Part shown: in pieces, positions 5,052-5,077 of the stretch | Numbering within the stretch: the first letter of the stretch is position 1 | Layout: every line of letters begins with the position of its first letter | Source of the DNA: Deltaproteobacteria bacterium | GTDB lineage: Bacteria > Desulfobacterota > Dissulfuribacteria > Dissulfuribacterales > UBA3076 | Direction of reading: 5' to 3' | NCBI GenBank assembly: GCA_021159445.1 | Contig: JAGGRV010000152.1 | Span: 1-5,077 of the forward strand | Length of the DNA: 5,077 bases | The notes under the pieces: generated by a model | What the model saw: only the letters and a program-made list of their open reading frames with translations | The model's database searches: none | What the model was told of the DNA's origin: nothing | Made by a program: the position numbers and the translations under genes

Positions 5052-5077
5052 TGAGCAATCCCTGAATTTACCTGACC

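Noticed and set aside
5007..5077. Possible 3' tail of an upstream minus-strand gene, open to a TAA at 5009-5007 and overlapping the rpe start
   Set aside because: About 22 codons are visible and do not match any family I recognise. The rpe frame is also open across the same stretch, so the choice of frame is arbitrary.

Overview
The window looks like ordinary chromosome of a Gram-negative, probably anaerobic bacterium. The Desulfobacterota (former Deltaproteobacteria) are my best guess. The basis is the style of the GAF/HPK4-type sensor kinase, the gene neighbourhood and the moderate GC content. This assignment is an inference, because no taxonomic marker gene is present.

Layout: positions 80-3643 on the minus strand hold a tightly packed, probably single transcription unit, read in the order sensor histidine kinase, TatD-family metal-dependent hydrolase, Maf nucleotide pyrophosphatase, YggS/PLPBP-family PLP-binding protein. 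Adjacent genes overlap or nearly touch. The kinase stop lies 13 nt before the preferred tatD ATG. The maf start lies 49 bp inside the tatD end, with a very strong Shine-Dalgarno. The yggS ATG is 27 nt beyond the maf stop and in the same frame. The three enzymes are housekeeping or 'housecleaning' proteins (nuclease/deacylase-type hydrolase, non-canonical nucleotide clearance, PLP homeostasis). The kinase is an orphan in this window. Just beyond yggS is a short heptameric tandem repeat (GCTAAYN).

Positions 3644-4039 are a 396-bp AT-rich divergent intergenic region. It contains three direct TTTCGTG heptamers and a good sigma70-type promoter (TTGACA-16-TATAGT). The spacer of that promoter is filled by an inverted repeat of the same heptamer core (ACGAAA-N6-TTTCGT). 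The promoter drives a single small gene on the plus strand (4040-4243). This gene encodes a 67-residue exported, Lys-rich protein with three cysteines exactly 20 residues apart (C27, C47, C67) and a doubled KCK motif. I do not recognise its family, and together with its candidate operator it is the most original item here.

A bidirectional intrinsic terminator (4258-4299) separates this gene from the convergent rpe (ribulose-phosphate 3-epimerase, minus strand, 4316-5014). The rpe start region carries both a Shine-Dalgarno for ATG 5014 and a near-consensus promoter (TTGGCA-17-TATAAT). The -10 element of that promoter overlaps the start codon, so a leaderless second rpe transcript starting at ATG 5005 is possible. 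No RNA genes, mobile elements or CRISPR arrays were seen.
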